A stretch of 10,954 bases of DNA. Origin: Conidiobolus incongruus B7586 (lineage: Eukaryota > Entomophthoromycota > Entomophthoromycetes > Entomophthorales > Conidiobolaceae). Positions within the stretch are counted from its first letter, which is position 1. Every line of letters begins with the position of its first letter. Shown here piece by piece: positions 7,290 to 10,954 of the stretch. The stretch lies in NCBI GenBank assembly GCA_000697335.1, contig JNEM01012484.1:1-10954 (forward strand), given 5' to 3'. A program made the translations under genes and the position numbers. The notes below the pieces were generated by a model. That model ran no database searches and was not told the DNA's origin. It saw only the letters and a list, made by a program, of their open reading frames with translations.

Positions 7290-8330
7290 ATCGTGGTATT
7301 TTGTAAAAAATATGATTCAAACAGCTCAGAAAGAAAAGGATCTCGATGTTATTTATGGTGAACTAATTCTATTATGACTTATACCTGATTGAATTATACT
7401 ACCACATCTATTAAAACTGTTCAAGTATTCAATTCTAAAAAAAATCAAAAGTATAAGTTGTTGAAATTAAATAATGATGATATTTATAATTATATATTAT
7501 TACTCAAGAAGGAAAAATATACTACTATTATAAGTACCCTCAAATACTTCAAAACTTATTTTAATAAGTAAAGGCTTTTATACTTTATATAGAAATTAGT
7601 ATCAACAATCTTGTAGCATATTCAAATACATACTTGGCCTATTACTCAGTGAGAATGATTTCAATGTATCACTAGGTCAAATTTATTCATATTTGATAAA
7701 TATGAATTTTCAAATTTCTTCTGGATTCATAAAACTGTTGTTGATAAAGGTTTGACTAAAAATTCTGAAAGTTACAGTGATGCTTATATATCTTCTGATG
7801 TTCAAGTGGCTCTTAAGCTTTAGTACAGGGTTATTGCTATGAATCCTGGTAGTATTTTCCCATATATTATTTTTGATACAAATTACTAAACTGTTGATCA
7901 AGTGTCTTGAATTTATATATGACTGAACTATAACCAGAAATGATTTCATACAAATTACAGAATATTCTTTATAATGAAGTGTGTCAACTCAATATAATAG
8001 GAGTATACTGAGACGACTCTAGCCGTGGGTACCGCACACAATCCATCTCTGCTTGCAATACTCACCAAGGCGATGGTAGAAGACGTCCGCGCTCTCACTG
8101 CAAATACTGTCTCTATTTTGAATATTCGTTATCCCATTTCTAAAGCCTATTAGCCTACTTTGAACAAGTGTTTTACAAATAGCAATAAATTTCGAGATTT
8201 AAGGATTATATAACTAAGAAAAAGTCTTTAGAGAGAATGAAGCAATTATTACGTTACACTAAGTTTCTACTGATGAGAATATAAAGAGTTGCCAAGACAT
8301 ATAATATAAAAAATATGTGGATCTCAATGA
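7290..8330 (+). pseudogene. Long single-frame relic, about 345 codons, many stops, unrecognised
   Basis: One plus-strand frame remains protein-like from 7290 to about 8330 with no visible frameshift but about 20 in-frame stops of all three kinds. Open runs include 7389-7568 (60 codons: KTVQVFNSKKNQKYKLLKL, LLKKEKYTTIISTLKYFKTY), 7659-7820 (54 codons: DKYEFSNFFWIHKTVVDKGL, SESYSDAYISSDVQVALKL), 7824-7886 (YRVIAMNPGSIFPYIIFDTN) and 8001-8150 (50 codons: EYTETTLAVGTAHNPSLLAI, LTKAMVEDVRALTANTVSIL). Codons favour purine first bases and A/T third bases, as real genes in AT-rich genomes do. Most TAA/TAG stand where Gln would fit. The seven or more TGA, for example at 7650 and 7656, could be Arg (CGA) or Trp (TGG). 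A minus-strand open frame at 7949-7710 is its shadow. I do not recognise the family. Damage by many transitions and few indels differs from ordinary slow decay; stop-codon reassignment is the alternative. Confidence 0.45.
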
Positions 8331-8954
8331 AATTTTAATTATTCACAACTTAAAATTACTCAATAAAAATTGTTGGAATATAAATTTTATTAATTTTTCA
8401 TATAATGTTAGCTTTTTTAAATTAATGTATATTTTGAATTATCAATTAATTAATACCAATAATGAAAACTTTTTCACTTGTTTTATCCTCTTTAACAAAA
8501 TTGAACTGAAAAATAATAATTTAAATATATGATATATTCTAACTATTTATTTTATACTTTTAATATTATTTAATATCTGTTAGATAATATGAATTAAAGT
8601 TGCATTTTTAATAAGTATTTCACTTATAAATAAAATCAATTTTATTATTCTTTCTGGTAATAGAATTAATATAACTATTTCTCATTTATTATTTCATTCA
8701 AAAATTTGAAATATCTATTTAATTGTTTTATTCACTATTTAAATTATATAATTGTTTTAATTATTTTATAATTAAACTATTTTGTTAAATATATTTTACT
8801 AATTTGAATGGTTATAATATAATATTAATAATTAATATAATATTACCTTGAATTTAAAAAAATGGGAAATTTTTTAATTTCTGATTTTTCAAACAAATTA
8901 TTAGTTTGAAATAAATAAATATATACAAAGTTAATAGGAAATTATATACTTTTA

Positions 8955-8987
<33 letters not shown>

Positions 8988-9008
8988 ATAATTTTTTTGA
9001 TTAAAAAA
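8331..9008. other. Very AT-rich spacer with (AT)n run
   Basis: GC is extremely low here. A 71-codon open frame (8317-8532) made mainly of Asn, Leu, Ile, Phe and Lys is about what chance gives at this length and composition. An (AT)n run lies at about 8955-8989. I see no recognisable coding or RNA feature. Confidence 0.5.
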
Positions 9009-9024
9009 TTAACTTTTTAAAATT
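9009..9024 (+). repeat. Candidate left terminal inverted repeat of the mariner
   Basis: TTAACTTTTTAAAATT matches the reverse complement of 10295-10310 at 15 of 16 bases, and TTGTTT follows at 9027-9032 with a gapped partner at 10282-10287. The sequence is low-complexity A/T, so chance is possible, but it lies just outside the transposase and gives a normal element length. Confidence 0.3.
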
Positions 9025-9067
9025 GGTTGTTTAATTTAATTATATTTAAACTAAATAATAATCATCA

Positions 9068-10074
9068 ATAGTTTTTATTTTAGCATTAGTAAAACTTAAC
9101 TATCAGCCCTCTAAAATTATTTAAAATTTACAAGTAGCTTTTGGTAATAAATTATTATCTAAATTAACAATTTATTGCTAGGTAAATTACTTTATGGTTA
9201 AGTAAGAAACTATCTAAAACCTGCTAAAATTTAAAAAACCAACTTCAACTATTACTTTTTTAATTGTTAATATTGTGAAAAAATATATTGAAAAGTACCT
9301 TTTTATTTTAGTTAAAGAATTATCTAAGTATTATAATATTAGTTTTATAAGTATTTTATATATATTAAAGTTTAAACTCAAATTAATAAATAAAAATATA
9401 AAATAGGTATCTTATAATTTAACTAAAGCTTAAAAAAAGGCTAGAGTAGTTATTGTTAAACAAAACTTACTAAAATATTACTAGAAGCCTAAACTTTTAC
9501 AATAAATAATTACAATTGATGAATCTTAGATCCTTATATATAATCCTTTACTAAAACACAAATCAAGATGCTAGATTAAGTTAAATCAACCCTCTCTACA
9601 AATCTTTTTATATAAATATTTTGTTAATAAGCAAATATTAATTATTATAATAGATTATAATATTATATATTACTCTTATTTAATTCCTGAAGGAAAATCA
9701 ACTAATAGTAAACTTTATATTTTTTTTTAAATAAAACTATTTCTAATTGGTATTTTTAATATAATTTGAGAAGACCTATTATTTTGCATGATAATTGCAA
9801 AAAATATAAATTTAAAGTAGTAAAAAAGATTTTAATTAAAAATAACTGGAAAAAACTACCTCATCTAATATATTCCCTAGATTATAACCCATGTGATTAT
9901 AATTGTTTTGGGTAATTAAAAAACCAGCTTACAAGAAAGAAAATTTCTGCAAAAAAATTTAATTGGTTTGTGAAATATTAAATTTCAATCTTTAATAAAA
10001 AGAACTATTTTTTAGATGTTAGATCTTTGCCAAAAGTATAGCAAAAAGTTATTAATAATAAAAGAAACTATTAA
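9068..10074 (+). pseudogene. Mariner transposase relic (DD34D)
   Basis: The N-terminal helix-turn-helix region reads ALVKLNYQPSKII, LQVAFGNKLLSKLTIY and VNYF, like the mariner pattern of an AFG..APSK.T.Y.W motif. A second DNA-binding part follows (IVKKYIEKYLFILVKELSKY), then VSYNLTKA and KKARV, matching the family's WVPH.LT..QK..RV. Catalytic Asp 1 is in IITIDES (GAT 9518-9520), Asp 2 in LHDNC (9790-9792), Asp 3 in DYNPCDYNCF (9895-9897). Exactly 34 residues separate Asp 2 and Asp 3, the mariner hallmark. The C-terminus VRSLPK..QKVINNKRNY fits the usual LP.RW...I...G.Y ending. All internal stops I found are TAA or TAG. TAG at 9179, 9404, 9527, 9572 and 10039 falls at or near Trp positions of the family. 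One frame change occurs around the T9 run at 9720-9728. The start codon is not identifiable; in-frame stops lie just upstream of 9062. Confidence 0.82.
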
Positions 10075-10294
10075 ATTTATATTATATATTTATTTTTACT
10101 TTTTATATATTAAAATGTTTATTTTTTTCAATCACAAAAAATTCCCATTATTTAAATTACAAAGTAATAACTTACTCCAATTATCTATATTGATATTATA
10201 TATACTATATTTCTATTATAAAGCAATATAATATTTTTATTATTATGGTTTTGATATTATATAATATTTCTAGCATTAGTGAAACAATTACTCT

Positions 10295-10310
10295 AATTTT
10301 AAAAAATTAA
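10295..10310 (-). repeat. Candidate right terminal inverted repeat of the mariner
   Basis: AATTTTAAAAAATTAA is the inverted partner of 9009-9024. It lies 221 bases beyond the transposase stop. The support and the doubts are the same as for the left end. Confidence 0.3.
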
Positions 10311-10684
10311 AGGTAAATATTTATTATTCACTTTGTTAATTCTAGGATTACCTGATTTGATATTAATAATCAAAATTTAAAATATATATAGTTTTTTTTA
10401 ATTGATAGCTTTATATAAAATTCAAATAATTTTATTAAAAACTTATTTTTTTGAATAATTTATAATTACTTATATTATTTGATTTAATAATATTCAAATA
10501 TTTTATAAGCTTAGTAATATAAAATTATTAATATAATATAGAGGAAAACTTAATATAAAGGTAATATGGCATAAAATATGGTATTATAATATGGAATATA
10601 GTATATAAATGTAAACAAAGTTTAATTAAGCTTTAAACTAGAATTAGTAACTAATATATTAAGATTTATATTAAAATATGTTAA
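10311..10684. other. Very AT-rich spacer, no gene seen
   Basis: Extremely AT-rich DNA with many TAA/TTA strings. I see no coding-like frame, RNA gene or transposon part. Confidence 0.5.
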
Positions 10685-10727
10685 TATATTATAATATTAT
10701 TAAAGTATAGTCTTAATATTAAAAATA
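10685..10727 (+). repeat. 43-bp direct repeat, copy 1
   Basis: Pairs with 10912-10954 at about 38 of 43 positions. Both start TATATTATAATATTA and share AGTATAGT(C/T)TTAAT. Similarity may extend weakly upstream (AACTA..TATTAAGA versus AACTAGTTTCTTAAGA). Confidence 0.4.
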
Positions 10728-10911
10728 GTATAAAAGATAAAAAAATATAAAAATTAAGAGAAAAAAGAAATACCTTGTTCATTAAATAATTTAATAATAT
10801 TTATATAATTAATTTAATTATAAAAATATAAATTAATTATATAATTTAAAATTAATTAATTTATAAAGAAATATATATAAGAATTTAAAGAACTAGTTTC
10901 TTAAGAATTAT

Positions 10912-10954
10912 TATATTATAATATTAATTGAGTATAGTTTTAATTTTAAGAATA
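10912..10954 (+). repeat. 43-bp direct repeat, copy 2, cut by window end
   Basis: Starts 227 bp after copy 1 and runs to the last base of the window, so the repeat may continue beyond it. It could be part of a tandem or dispersed AT-rich repeat. Confidence 0.4.

Larger units (their letters stand above)
9009..10310 (+). mobile_element. Dead mariner-family (Tc1/mariner, DD34D) DNA transposon
   Basis: The element is defined by its transposase relic (9068-10074). Its ends are tentative, placed at a short inverted match (9009-9024 and 10295-10310) that gives 1.30 kb, the usual size of a mariner. Mariner elements move by cut-and-paste into TA dinucleotides; in TA-rich DNA the target duplication cannot be recognised here. 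The copy is AT-enriched and inactive. In a hand count over 9061-9300, TpA was about 37 against ApT 27, and CpA plus TpG about 16 against ApC plus GpT 22. Both skews are in the direction left by repeat-induced point mutation acting on CpA. Confidence 0.7.

Noticed and set aside
7710-7949. 79-codon minus-strand open frame
   Set aside because: It is the antisense of the plus-strand frame at 7290-8330, which has the more gene-like codon pattern and extends much further.
8317-8532. 71-codon plus-strand open frame
   Set aside because: Made of Asn/Leu/Ile/Phe/Lys in very AT-rich DNA. With about a one in ten chance of a stop per codon, about one such run is expected by chance in a window of this size.
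10016-10231. 71-codon plus-strand open frame starting MLDLCQKYSKKL
   Set aside because: It overlaps the transposase C-terminus in a different frame from the one that matches mariner, then runs into AT-rich spacer.
1-10954. CRISPR arrays, rRNA or tRNA genes, origins, bacterial operons
   Set aside because: I found no regular spacer-repeat pattern, no rRNA-like or cloverleaf sequence, and no bacterial-type gene packing.

Overview
The window is very AT-rich eukaryotic DNA with almost no intact coding sequence. Short AT-rich introns of about 45-150 nt with GT..AG ends, one of them with a perfect TACTAAC branch site, a compact LTR and a DD34D mariner would suit a fungus or another small-intron eukaryote. 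No single gene fixes the lineage, so the taxonomic call is an inference. AT-rich spacer, often below 20% GC by eye, alternates with islands of more ordinary composition that hold decayed coding sequence.

Layout. 1-134 is AT-rich low-complexity DNA. 135-470 is a solitary LTR of an LTR retrotransposon (plus orientation: bZIP-like palindrome, TATA box, AATAAA signal). 571-969 and about 2037-2305 are two islands with weak relic reading frames. 2392-4305 (minus) is the decayed copy of a spliced, coiled-coil-rich protein gene with several recognisable exons and introns. 4306-5660 shows nothing I can support as a gene. 5663-8330 (plus) is a second decayed gene region: a TATA-like box, a short exon ending in a GTAAGA donor, introns, a relic exon with an old internal duplication (6144-6722), an AT-rich gap, then one frame kept for about 345 codons but crossed by about 20 stop codons (7290-8330). 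8331-9008 is AT-rich spacer. About 9009-10310 is a dead mariner-family DNA transposon whose transposase (9068-10074) still shows the DD34D triad. 10311-10954 is AT-rich spacer with a 43-bp direct repeat 227 bp apart.

The common theme is heavy C-to-T / G-to-A change. In the relic frames most stops are TAA/TAG where Gln (CAA/CAG) would fit, or TGA where Arg (CGA) or Trp (TGG) would fit. In the mariner element TAG replaces Trp at positions the family conserves, and a hand count shows the TpA excess and CpA/TpG loss expected of RIP-like hypermutation. The plus-strand relic at 7290-8330 lacks that dinucleotide skew, so it may have decayed differently. A nuclear code with reassigned stop codons is the main alternative to decay for the two non-transposon relics. 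Nothing here can be shown to work as an operon or pathway; the window reads as a heterochromatin-like graveyard of gene and transposon fossils.
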